DNA of 64,000 nt from Roseateles sp. DAIF2. Lineage in GTDB: Bacteria > Pseudomonadota > Gammaproteobacteria > Burkholderiales > Burkholderiaceae_C. This document shows, in pieces, positions 1-12,000 of this stretch. The notes beneath the pieces were generated by a model. That model searched no databases and had not been told where the DNA came from. It saw only the letters and a program-made list of their open reading frames with translations. Positions within the stretch are counted from its first letter, which is position 1. Each line of letters opens with the position of its first letter. Position numbers and translations under genes: made by a program. The DNA is taken from contig NZ_CP049919.1 of assembly GCF_015624425.1 (NCBI RefSeq), positions 3,906,001 to 3,970,000 on the forward strand, read 5' to 3'.

Positions 1-3000
1 TCGTCCTGGCCAGCGGTCCACGCCCCGTGGCGCCCTGCTCCGCCTCGATGCCGCTGAGCGTGGCGTCGTTGAAGTACAGATAGTCCGTCGTCCCTTCCAG
101 CGTCACCAGGCTCTGCAGGCGGTTGTCCGCGTCATAGACCTGACGATCATTGCGGATGACGTTGCTGCCGTCGCTGTTGGACTGGATGTAGTGCAGCGTG
201 CGCCCCAGGGCATCCACGCGCCGGCGGCTGCGTTGCGACTTGTTCGCCCCCACCGTCAGCGAGTCCTCCAGATAGCCGTCGGCGCTGTAGTTGTAGGTGT
301 CGGTGTAGTCGCTCGTCTGGCCGTTGATCGTTTCCGTGTAGGTGGCCGTCTTGCGCTGCCCCGCCGCGTCGTAGGTGATGGCCACCCCTTCGCTGCCTCG
401 CAGGATCTGCCCATTGGTGAAGCTGCCCTTGGTCAGGGTGAAGCGGTTCTCCTTGTCATAGAGATACCACAGGTCATCGCGCCGGCGCAGCCCCTGCGTC
501 AACGGGTCGAAGTAGGTGGCCATCACGGCGCGGCGGTTGCCCACCGCGTCGTATTCGTAGTGGACGTCGACCGCGTTGTCCTTGACCTGGGCCATCCGGT
601 TCAGTTCGTCGTAGCGGATGGTGGCGTTCTGGAACAGGCCCTGGCTGTTGGTGTCATCGGCCGCCAAGCCACCATACTCCTCGTAGACACGGTTGCCCGC
701 ATTGTCATAGCCGTAGCTGGACAGGGTGCGCATCTTGAGGTCGCGCGCGGCCTTGATCATGCCATTGGCGAAGTAGTCGTAGCGGATGTTCTGCTGCGCT
801 GCTCCGTTCTTGTCGACGCTGCTCTGCGCCATCAGGCTGCCCGCGACGTTGTAGTCGTAGCTGTACTTGCGTCCGCCCTTGTCCTGGTGCCAGGTGGTGC
901 GGCCGAAGACATCGATCTTGTCGAGCAGGCTGCTGCCGTCCGCCGAGGTCGTGGTGCGCAGGTAGCCCCCCAGGTTCCTGGCGCCCAGGCTGATCACGCC
1001 ATCGGCCGCGCCCGCTTCCCTGAAGTCGTAACGGTAGCTGACGGTCGAGCCGCCCGCGCTCACCGTGCTGACGACGCGCCCCAGGCTGTCGTACTCGGTG
1101 GTGCTGCGCTGGCCCAGCGCATCGGTGTGGCTCAGCCTCAGGCCGCGCGCGTCATAGGTGTAGACGTCGCTGAGCGTGGTCGCCACGGCCGCGCCGTCCG
1201 CCCCCCCGGTGAAGTTCTGCACCCGGCCGATGCCCTGCCGGTCCACGCGCAGCAGCCGGTCGAGCCGGTCGTACTCGAACGCGGTGATGGCACCGAGTTC
1301 GTTGCTCTGACTGCGCACATTGCCGAACACGTCGTGCTTGAACTGCTTGAGGCCGTTCTCGGCATTCCACTGGGCGGCCAGCAAGCCTTCGTCGCCCCCC
1401 ACAAAGTGCTGCCGGCGGGTGTTGCCATTGGCATCGGTGCTGGTGTTCAGCCGCCCCAGCAGGTCGTAGCCATAGCGGGTGATGGGCAGGATACGCTGGC
1501 GCACGCCGGTCTGCGTGGTCTCCCAGGTCTGGGCATCCGCCTTCTCGATCAGCTGACCCAGGCTGTTGTAGGTGAAGCGCGTCGTGGCCGCGCTCGTCAG
1601 CGCCTGGGCGGCCTGCACCGCGGCGTCGCTGGGGTACAGCCCCTTGTAGTAGCTCAGCATCTTGTTCATGCGCTCGAGCACGCGGTCGTCGTACTCGCTG
1701 GCCACCTCGCCGAAGGCGTTGTAGCTCTGCATGCGGTTGATCTGGGCTTCGGTGCGGAAGGTCTGCACGTACTGCTTGAACTGCACGACCTGGGTCGCGT
1801 CGTTGCTGCGTCGGAGCTCCCCGCCCGTCTCCACGATGGCGTCGGCCGGGCGCACATAGGCCTGGCCGTCACTGGTGAAGAATTTAAGGCTGTACTTGTA
1901 GTTGCCCACCGGCAGGCTCTTGCTGTCCCAGCTGAAGAGCATGCAGTTCTGGGCATCGCTCCACACGCCGGTGGCCGTGATGCGGGTGGGGGCCTGGTTC
2001 GGGCGGCTCGGGTCGGGCACCCTGTCGGTGAGCTCCACCTCCAGCTTGGTGACGTCCCGGCGCCCCACCGGCCCCTTGGTCACCGTCACGGTGCTGGCCG
2101 GCTGGTTGATGGCGGCCACGCCCTTGATGTCCAGCGACTCGTTGAGCTCGTTGCGGTACGGCGAGCCGTCGGCATTGAGCAGCCGCATCTCGTAGTCGTA
2201 GTTGCCCGACGGCGGTGGCGGGTTGGTGGCCGGGTCCCAGCTGTGCTCGAACAAGGTGTACTTGAGGCCAGGCTGCCAGACGCCGTTGATCGTCAGTGGC
2301 GGCAGCGCGGCACCGCCCCCCACCGGCTTGAACACCAGCTGCATCCTGGCGATGTTGCGGTTCAGCGGGCCCTTGAGTTGCAGCAGGGTCGGGGCCTGGT
2401 CGCGCACCGGGGCCCCCACCGTGATGTTGCCGTTGACGTCGATGCTGATCGGCATCGACCCCTTGCTGATGATCTTGCCGGTGCCGCCTGCCCCTTCATA
2501 GGAGGTGAACTTGCAGGTCCAGCTGCCGGGCAGCGGGGTGTTGGCCGGGAAGGTGTAGTCGAAGCCGCCATTGCTCAGGGGGTGCGGCCCGGAGACCACG
2601 CCATTGAGCTCGAGCTTGATGCTGCTGGATCCCGGCACGTCCGGCGTGATGCGCACGGTCAAGGGCCGGATGTCGGCATTGCCCGCCGCCACCGACAAGG
2701 TGCCATCGGCATGGATGGTCAGCGTCCCGACGCCCTTGGCCACGACGCCGCCGGAGCCGTCCCTCGTCTCGTAGAAGTAGACGTAGTTGCGCACGCCGCT
2801 ACCGCTGGCCACCAGATTCTTGGCGTCCCAGGCATAGTTGCCGCTGCCGCCCGCGACGGCGCCGGCAAGGTTGGCGGTCCCCGCGTTGCGCGCCTCGGCT
2901 TCCGTGCTGCCGATCCTGAACACGCTCAACGAGCCCGCCACATTGAGCTGCACCGTCGTGTTTCTACTCCGGCTGACGGCCCCGCTCACCACCACGCTGC

Positions 3001-6000
3001 CATTGGGCTCCACGCGGATCTGGCATTCGTAGGTGGTCAGCACGCCATTGATGGACTCCTGGGCACTGGCCCTGAGCTGCTGCGCCGCGCCCGTGGCCTG
3101 TGCTCGGACCTGCCATTCCGACAGGTCCAGCACGGCCTGTCCCCCGGTGACGCTGCAGTTCCACGCGCCCTTGACCAGGGTGCTGACGGCGTTGCCGGCG
3201 CTGGCGTTCGTGATCGTCAGTCCCTGCGCCAGCACCATGCCCGCAGGCAGGTCGAGCCGGGCCGTCGGTCGTTGGTAGGTCTGCGCATCCACGCGAACCA
3301 CCGCAGGCTGCAGGCCCAGCTGCAGATGACCCGAGCCGTGGCCGATCAAGGCATCGCCCGTGGTGCGCGCCCAGTACTCGAAGTCCGCCGCCGTGTTGCT
3401 GAAGGCGCTGACCCCCAGCCTCGCGTCGTCCAGCGCAATCGACACCTGGCCATACGCGTTGGCATCCAGGTTCAGCTCGACACCTCTGAGCAACATCCGC
3501 ACACGGGAACCCGCCATGGAGCCGCCCAGGTCAAAGCGCAGGACCTGCCCGCGCGCCGCCCCCATCGACGCTCGCGCCATGGGAGTGAAGCTGCCTTCGT
3601 CCGCTGCGGCCGTGCTCACACGTCCCGCACCGTCAATCGAGAACCGGCCCGCGCGGTCCTGGCCGCCATAGCTGGCCACCACCTCGTAGCGTCGCCCGGC
3701 CGCCAAGCCCAGCGAGCCCACATTGAAGCTCGGCCCTCCGGAGAACGCCGCAAACACCCCCTGGCTGCCCAGTTCCCTGATGTAGTACTGCGCTCCTCCC
3801 GGGGCTCCGTAGAAACGAATCTCCGAGCGATTGCCCCCATTCGCACCAAACTCCCCGCCGCCTTCGATTGACGTTGGAGAGGCGCAATAGGTGCTCGCCC
3901 CGGCGCGCATCACCGTCACCTGCTCGCCGGCAATCGTGCGCCCTTCCGCGTCCATGACGGCAATACGGACAACCTGCCCCGCCGCCAACGGACTCAGGTC
4001 CAGCGCCCAGCGGCCCGCACCCACGGGCACCCGAGTCAAACCAACTTGGGTTCCATCTGGCAGCGTCGCTACCGCGGCGTTCAACCTGTCGGCATACCGA
4101 TCAGCAATCAACAGGTGGCTGGCAGCCGGTTCAAACTTTGCTGAATATCTTCTCCAGTTTGACCCCCAGTCCGAGGTAAGCCCCTCGGCTTTTGTGACCA
4201 AATTCCCAAGGTTTATAACCCCCCCTCCCAGTCCGTCGACAACATACTCCAGTCGAAGAACTCCATCGTTAGGGTAGTCAGGGTAATTCCAAATAACATT
4301 TACGCTGCCGGAATTCCTGGATATCACATTGGCGATCCGCCCGTCATCCCTGACAAGCCTGTAAGTGCCCAATGGGTAGCTATCCGGGAGCTTGAGTGGC
4401 TGCGGCACCGCCGGCCAGGTGCGGCCTGGCAATTCTTTAAAGTAGCTATACCCCGTGATCGGCTCAAAGCCATTCAACCCAAGGCGTTCGACCGAGCCCT
4501 TGGCCGGGAAGCTACCCGGGATGGCGGTCTGAGCCGAGATTGACACGTCCTCTGGACGCAACTGCCCCAGGGTCGACGACCCGGCCCCTGCCCCCACCGT
4601 CACATTGCCGAAGCCCCCCGGGTACGAGGGCGTCAATGAACCATGACGCCCTTCGGACTGCTCCACCGTCGTGATCCCGCCCAGCATCTCCGCCAACTGC
4701 TGCGAGAAGGCCTGACCCAAGGTCGCCTGGCTCTGCATGAAGCTGATGTCGGGCTCGACGGTACGCACCAGCTTGTTGCGCCGGTCGTAGACGCTGAAGC
4801 TGTGTGCCAGCCCCGTGTCGCTGGCCGAGGCCAGGATGGGAACGCTGCGCAGATCGAACTGCGCGGACTTGATCTGCCGGGTGGTGTTGCCGTTGAGGTC
4901 GTAGAGGTAGATCTTCGTGACCCCATCCCCCGCACTGCTGCGCTGGACCAGGCCTCGGCGGTCGTACTCGATCTCCTCCTGCCAGCCCACCGAGCCCACG
5001 CCCTTGCGGGTTACCTCGCCGAAGGCGTTGTAGCCGGTGCGGCGCAGCTCCCGGCTCTGGTCATCCAGCTGCCCCACCTCACGCCCCAGGGCGTCGTACT
5101 CGTACAGCGTGTCGATGCTCCGCGCCTGCCCCTGCGCGTTCTTCACGTTGACCAGGCGCTTGCGCGCGATGCGGCCCTGCGCATCCAAGGCGTACTCAGT
5201 GCGATTACCCTCCGCATCCACCGTCGCGATCAGATCGCCGTTGCTGTTGTACTCGTTGGTGGTGGCCCGGTCCTGTGCCGTCCACTGCGTCAGGCTGGCA
5301 CGCCGGATGGTGCTGTCCACCTGGCCCAGCCCGTTGTAGACCGTGGCCGTGCTGGGACGGACCTGCGCCCCCTGGTAGTCCGCATAGCCCGGCTCCTGGC
5401 GCCAGACTTCGCGCCCGAGCCTGTCGTACGCGATGTCGGTGACGTTGAGCGTGTGGGACGCGTCGCTGCCCTGCACGCGCTCGCGGATCTGCGTGGTGTT
5501 GCCCAGGCCGTTGTAGCTGTAGCCCGTCACGGCATCCTGGACGCCGGTGCGCACCACCCCATCCGCGCCGGTATGGCTGTACGCCACGTTGCGCACACGC
5601 TTCTCCTGCACCCGCCCCAGCAGATCCAGCTCGAAGCTGGTGATGCGATCGGGGTCGGTGCGCGGGAGGTCCCGAAGCACCAAGCGCAGGGCCGCCGGGT
5701 CGCGCTCGGCCGCCGGGGCCTGGCCATTGGACTGGGCGGCATACCGCGCCAGCGCCACGCCATAGCGGGTCTCGGTGCTTGCCACGTCCTGGAAGCCCTC
5801 ATAGTCCCAGGCCGTGGCATAGCCCTCCTGGTCGATGCTGAGCACCTTGCGGCCGACCTTGTCGTAGTAGGTGTAGACGCTGTTGCCCCGCCCGTCGATC
5901 AGGCGCACGACATTGCCCGCCGCGTCGTACTCCGTCTGCTCCAGCGTGCGCAGGGCCGGCCCACTGGGATGCAGGATCAGGTTGCGACCATCGGTCGCGA

Positions 6001-9000
6001 ACGGCGCCTCCCAGGACACCACCCCGTCACGCGCCTTGCGGATCGGGCGCCCCACCTCGTCGTAGGTCAACAGGGTGACGCGGTCATTGGCAGCGTCGGC
6101 CACGGCCGCTGGCGGGGTCCCGCCCGCCGTGCCAGGCAGCCCCAGCAGCACCGCACGCGCCGTCTCGCTCACCACATGCCCGGCCGCGTCATAGGCGTAC
6201 TCCACATACGCCCCGTCCGCCGCGAGGCTCGCGATCTTGTTGCCCGCCGCATCGTGGTAGTTCAGCGTGCGCTGCCCCCCCTGCACCGCCGCGCCGTCCC
6301 ATTGCCCACGGGCAATGGTCTCGATCACCCGGCCCAGCACGTCATAACGCGTGAGCTCTACCGGTGTGACGCTGCGCGTCTGCTGCGTCGCGGCATCGAA
6401 GGCCTCATAGGCGCTGCCGATGCGGTGCGTCAGCCGCCCCGCCTTGTCGTAGCGGAACTCGGTCGTTCTGCGCGCACCAACAAAGTCTTCAATCCCCTGG
6501 ATCCGATCACCAAAGGCGTTGTACGCGTAGGCGTTGAACACGAAGGCAGTCGCGTCAACCTGGATGTTCTCGTTGAACAGGTTGCCAACGCGATCCACCT
6601 GGAACGCGGCGCTGCTCCCGAGCTTGTTGGTCACCACCTTGCCGAAGCGGCTGCCCTGCGCTTGGTAGACCGTCGACTCGGTATAACCCCCGGCATCGGT
6701 CGCGCTCAGCAGCCGATCCAGCCTGTCATAGCCGTTACTACTAACGGCGTCCTTGGCATGCTCCACCAGGGTCGGCATCTGTCCCAGCACCGGCGTGACC
6801 TTGCTGAAGTAGCGCCGCACCTCGGTCACGCGGTTGCTGCTGCTGCCCAGCGCGTAGCTGGTGCGCGTGGCATAGCCCTCCGGGTCCACCTGCACGCTGA
6901 CCCGGTTGAGCCGGTCGTAGTAGCTGTAGCCCTCGAAGCCGCGCGGATCGGTCACCTTGACCGCATTGCCCGCCGCATCGTACTGCGTGCGCGTGATTCC
7001 CTTCTGCGCATTGACCGTCACGGTGCGCCGCCCCGCCTGATCGTAGTCGTGGCGCGTGCTGAACAACTCCAGCAGTGCCCGTTTCTGGTCTGCATTCAGG
7101 TTGCCAGCCGGGTAGCCCAATCGCACCCGCTCGCCCTGTGCCCAGGCGCTGTCGCTCTCACTGAGCTGCACGCCGCGGGCCTCGGTCTCGCGCACCAGCT
7201 GCCCCAGCGCGTTGTACTCGTAGCGTGTGGTGGCCGCCGCCGCCGTGCCCTCCGCCACGGTCTTGGCCACTTGGCGCCCTGCCGCGTCGTAGGCGTAGCG
7301 TGTGCTCGTGGCCTCGGCCAGGCCATAGGCCTGAGTCTGCAGGGTCAGCTGACCCAACGCGTCGTAGCCATGGCGCGTCTCCACGCCCATCGCATCGATG
7401 CTGCGCCACAGCCGGCCGGCCGCATCCACGATCTTCACGCTCGTGCGGTCGTTGGCCGCATCGGCGGGCGGCAGCTGGTCCACGCCAGCCGATACCTTGG
7501 CGTAGCGGATGGTCGTGGTGGTGGCCTTGTCGTAACGGGTCTCAGTGACGTAGCCCTCGGCGTCGTACACGAAGCGCAACCGGTTGGCCGCATCGTAGCG
7601 GTAGGTCGTGCGGCGGTCCTGGCCGGCCAGGGTGCCCAGGACTCCCAGGCTGGCCAGCGTCAGGGTGCCCGCTCCCGCGGCCGTCCTCAGGCCTTGCAGC
7701 GTGGCCGCCGCCAAGGCCTTGGCGAACTCGTACGTCTCCAGCACATTGCCATTGGCGTCATGGCTGTAGCGCGTCACCCCGCCCTCGGCGTCCACCGCAT
7801 GGGTCTGCCGTCCCGCCGCGTCGTAGACATAGCTGCTGACCCGGTCCTTGGTCGCGTTGGCCGCCACCGACGTCATGCTGTTGGTGGCCAGCCCCCCGGC
7901 GTAGTAGGTAGTCGCGATGCCCGTCTGCGGATCGGCGTAGCCGATGGTCTGCACCAGCCGGCCCTGCTTGTCGTACAGCCGCTCGGTCAGCCCATACTCC
8001 GCGTCCAGCGTGTAGCGCAGGCGACCCACGGCGTCGTAGATGTAGCGCGTCTGATTGCCCAGTGCATCCGTTACCCGGCTCACATTGCCTTGCCGGTCGT
8101 ACTGGTAACGGGTGATGAGCTTGGCACCGTCTAGCGCCACCTCCACCGTGCTCTTGCGGTTCAGCGCGTCGTAGGTGTAGGTCTCCACCCGATCGCGCGC
8201 GGCGTCGGGCACGACCTCAGGCGAGAGGCCCACGACATAGTTGGCGTACACGATGGGATTGGCGTAGGCGCGCCGCTCCTTGACGTTGTTGTTGCCGTCA
8301 TAGAGGAAGCGCACCACGCTGCCATTGGCATCGATCGTGTAGTGCACGCGGCCATCGCGGTCGTGGACCGTGGCCTGCACCTGGTCCTGCCCGGGCGTCG
8401 CTTGCACGCGCGACGCGATGTCGGCCGGCGTGGGCGTAGCGCTCAGCCCCGTCAGGCTGATGGCCTTGGCATAGCGGGTGACGCGGCGCTCGCGCCCCTC
8501 GCGGTCGTACTCGATGAAGCGCACCTGCCCCAGCGCATCCACCTCGTACACCCGCTGGTTCTTGCCGTCGTAGGCATACACCGTGCGGTTGCCATTGGCG
8601 TCGGTGCTGGCCACCAGGTTGTTGTTGAGGTCGTACTCGTAGCTGCGGCGCAGCTTGAGTCCGCTGGGATGGAACTCTTCGGCCGTGCGGCGGCCCAGCG
8701 CGTCATAGGTGTAGACGGTCGGCGCGGTGTTGGGCGCGCTCACGCTCAGGGTGCGCCCCGCCGCGTCATAGGTGTAGCCGGTGGTGAGCTTGGCGCCGTT
8801 GGCATCCACCACCGTGCGCAGCAGCTGGCCCTTGGTGTCGAACTCCTGCAGGGTCTGCAGCCCGCCCGGCTCGGTGGTGAGCACGCTGGTGCCCGTGCTG
8901 GTGTCGGCGTACCCATAGCTCGTCACCAGGTTCAGCCCCCCGGCGTCGGCCGTGCGGCTGCGCACCCGGCCCAGCTCGTCGTACTCGTAGCGCGTGACCA

Positions 9001-12000
9001 CGCCGGCCGCATCGGTCGCCTTGACCAGGCGACCCAGACTGTCGTACTCGCTGCTGCTGCCGGTCAGCGCGTTGGTGCTGCTCGTGAGCTTGCCGTTCTT
9101 GTCGTAGCCGTAGCGGGTGAGGTTGGCATTGCCATCGGTCTTGCTCTCGAGCTCGCCATGCCGGTTCAGCACGCTCAGCTGGGTGCCCCCTTCCGGCAGG
9201 GTCACGCGCACGCTGCGCGCGGCGTCGTCGTAGGCGTAGCGCGTGACCTGGCCGTTGGCGTCGGTCTGGGTGAGCACCCGCGCAAAGGCGTCATAGCCGC
9301 TGTAGCGCTTGATGCCATGGCCATCCTGGGTCAGCACCACGCGGCCCAGCCGGTCATGCTCCCAGCTCTGCCCGATGCCCCGGCCATCGATCTGGGTGAT
9401 GCGCCGCCCGAAGGCGTCGTAGCGGTAGCCGGTCCTGGCCTTCAGGCCCAGCGCGTCGTCCAGCTGCTCCAGCAGCAGGCCGCGCCGGTCGTAGCTGAGC
9501 TGCTGCACGGTGCTCGCGCCCAGGGCCCCGTAGGGCTGGGTCACCCGGCTTTGCTCGCCGAAGGCGTTGTAGTCGACGCTGGTGGTGTAGCCCAGGGCGT
9601 CCTTGGTGGTCTTCCTCTGCCCACGGGCGTCGTAGCTGTACTCGGTCTGCGCATGGGCCAAGGGCTGGTTGGCGCCGCTGCGCTGCGCCAGCAGCTCCTG
9701 GATGGCGTTCTGGATGGCCGTGCCGGTGAGCCCACCGCTGAGCCCGGCCAGGGTGCCTGCGGCCAGCCGGCCGCCGTAGTTCACGACCCGGGTGAGCTGG
9801 TTCAGGCCATCGTACTGGCGCTCCTCCACCTCGCCCAGCGCGTTGATGGTGTGGGTCAGCAGGCCGTCGGCGCTGTAGAAGTACAGGGTGCGCAGCGTCT
9901 TGGCGCCGTCGCTGACGGTCTGGCTGGTGCGTCGACCGGCCGCGTCATAGGTGTACAGGCTGCCGTACTGCGACCAGATGGCGTCGATCTGGGCTTGCGT
10001 CTGGCCGCCGGTGAGCAGGGCCGCGCCCTGGGCGCTGAGCTCGCCGGTCAGGCGTCCCTGCAGGTCGTAGCGCGCGGTGAGCGTGCGCACTTCGGCCGTG
10101 CCCAGGGCCTTGGTGGTCCGGGTGAGCTGGCCCGCCGCGTTGTACTCGAAGCTGGTGACCGTGCCCTGCGCATCGGTCTGCTGGCTCTGGCGGTTCAGCG
10201 CGTCGTACGCCCAGCTCGTGCTCTGGGCCCCGGCCGTGCTGGCCGGGCGGATGCTGGCCAGCGCCGTCTGCGGTGTCAGCGCCGTGCGTTGCGCCGCGCT
10301 CAGCGCCGTGGCGTAGCGGATGCGCTGGGTCAGGTTGCCGCGCGCGTCGTAGATGTACTCCGTCAGGTAGCCTTCGGCATCCACCTCGGCCTGCACCTGG
10401 CCCGTGGCATTGCGCAGGTACTGGGTGCTGGCCGTCGCGTTGATCTCGGCGTGGCTGGAGACTGCCCAGTTGGCGTAACTGCCCGTGCTGAAGTCGTCCG
10501 TCAGCACCTGGCCGCGCTGCACGCTGCTGACCGCGATGTCGGTGTAGTCGACGTAGTTGCCGACCTTCTTGTTGGCACCATCACGGTCGCCGTAGAGGTA
10601 GATCCAGAGCTCTTCGTCGTCCTTGAGCGTGACGCTCAGGGTGACGGTCTGCCAGCCGTCGTTGCCCAGGGTCGGCGCGGACTGCGCCATGTTGTTGTAG
10701 GGGTGCGGCCCGGCGGTGTCGCCCAGGAACACCATGCCGCTCGTGTCCGCCGCGGCCTTGAAGCGCACGGTCGCCGTCACCACGTCGCCGGCCTTGAAGG
10801 CGCCCAGGTGGCGCCCGGCCGAGCTGTTGTTGCCCGCCTGGTAGAAGAGCCTCAGGCTGGTCTTGGGCCGAATCGCGTCCAGGCTGCCGCTGGCGCGCAG
10901 GGCCGCGTCCACGCTGCTCTCGTGGCGCTGTTGCTTGACCAGGCGTCCGGCCGCGTCATAGATGTTCTCGGTGAGGAAGCCTTCCGCGTCCAGCATGCCC
11001 ACCAGGCGGCCTTCGGCATCGTAGAAGTTGCGCGTCACCCGGTCCCGCGCCGCGTCCGCCACCGGCACCGCCTTGGCCGTCACCGGGTCGGCCTTGAAGG
11101 CCGCCAGGTCGATCGGGTTGGCGTAGCGCTGCGTGGCCACCACCCTCGACGCGCCGTCATACCGGGTCTCGCTCACATACCCCAGCGCGTCCACCGTCTT
11201 GCTCACCCGACCCGCCGCGTCGTACAGCGTCCACGCCACCTGGTCCGCCCCCGTCGCCACCGGGCGGATCCCTTCCAAGGTCGGTTTCGTTGGGGGAGTC
11301 TCTAGCGAGAAGTCCTGGAGAGGATTCAGATCTGCAAGACGAAGACCTAAAAAGAAAATCGCATTACCGAGAACGCCCCCGCTGCCAAGCTTCCCATCTG
11401 GATCAATTGCGATACCTGCGAGCCCGAGCATGGCACCGGGCGCCGCAAAGTCTCCAGCGATCAGCACCCCATCGCCAAATGGGTCACTTCCCCTGTAACC
11501 GATAGACGCCAGAAGGTTCTTTAAATAAACCTTATCTACGCCGGATTTGAATCCACTAATCACATAATTTGAACCTGCCTTTGGTGGAATCACAATTTGA
11601 TCCCGCCCAGAGTTTGCAAGATAAACGGCTAAATTATCTCCATCCAACACCTTCACCGTTTCGGTAAAGGGCAATGCACTATCGGCACCTGCCCCCAAGT
11701 AGTGGATCGAGAGACTCGCCCGCACCGCCTCACTCAAGGGCGTCGCATACCCGAGCTTCTGCGTGAGCTGCCCCGCCCGGTTGTAGCGGTACTCGGTCAG
11801 GGAGCCATTGGCGTCGACATCGGCCACCTTGCGTCCCGCCTCGTCGTACATGAACCAGCTGCGCGCGCCCGTGGCATCCTCGCTCATGTACAGCCGGTCG
11901 TTGTCGTCGTAGAAGTTGCGCGTCGTGCCCAGGCTGCCCGCCGCGCTGCTCTGCGTCACGCTGACCAGGCGCCCCGCCGCGTCATAACCGTTGAGCGTCA

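Noticed and set aside
191..11305. Very long open frames on the plus strand (for example 191-3871, 4643-8134, 8342-11305) and their twins at 40927-52926
   Set aside because: They are antisense to the Rhs genes, full of Val/Arg/Gly/His runs, and reappear at the same offset in both repeats. High GC and the regular YD codon pattern keep the opposite frame free of stops.
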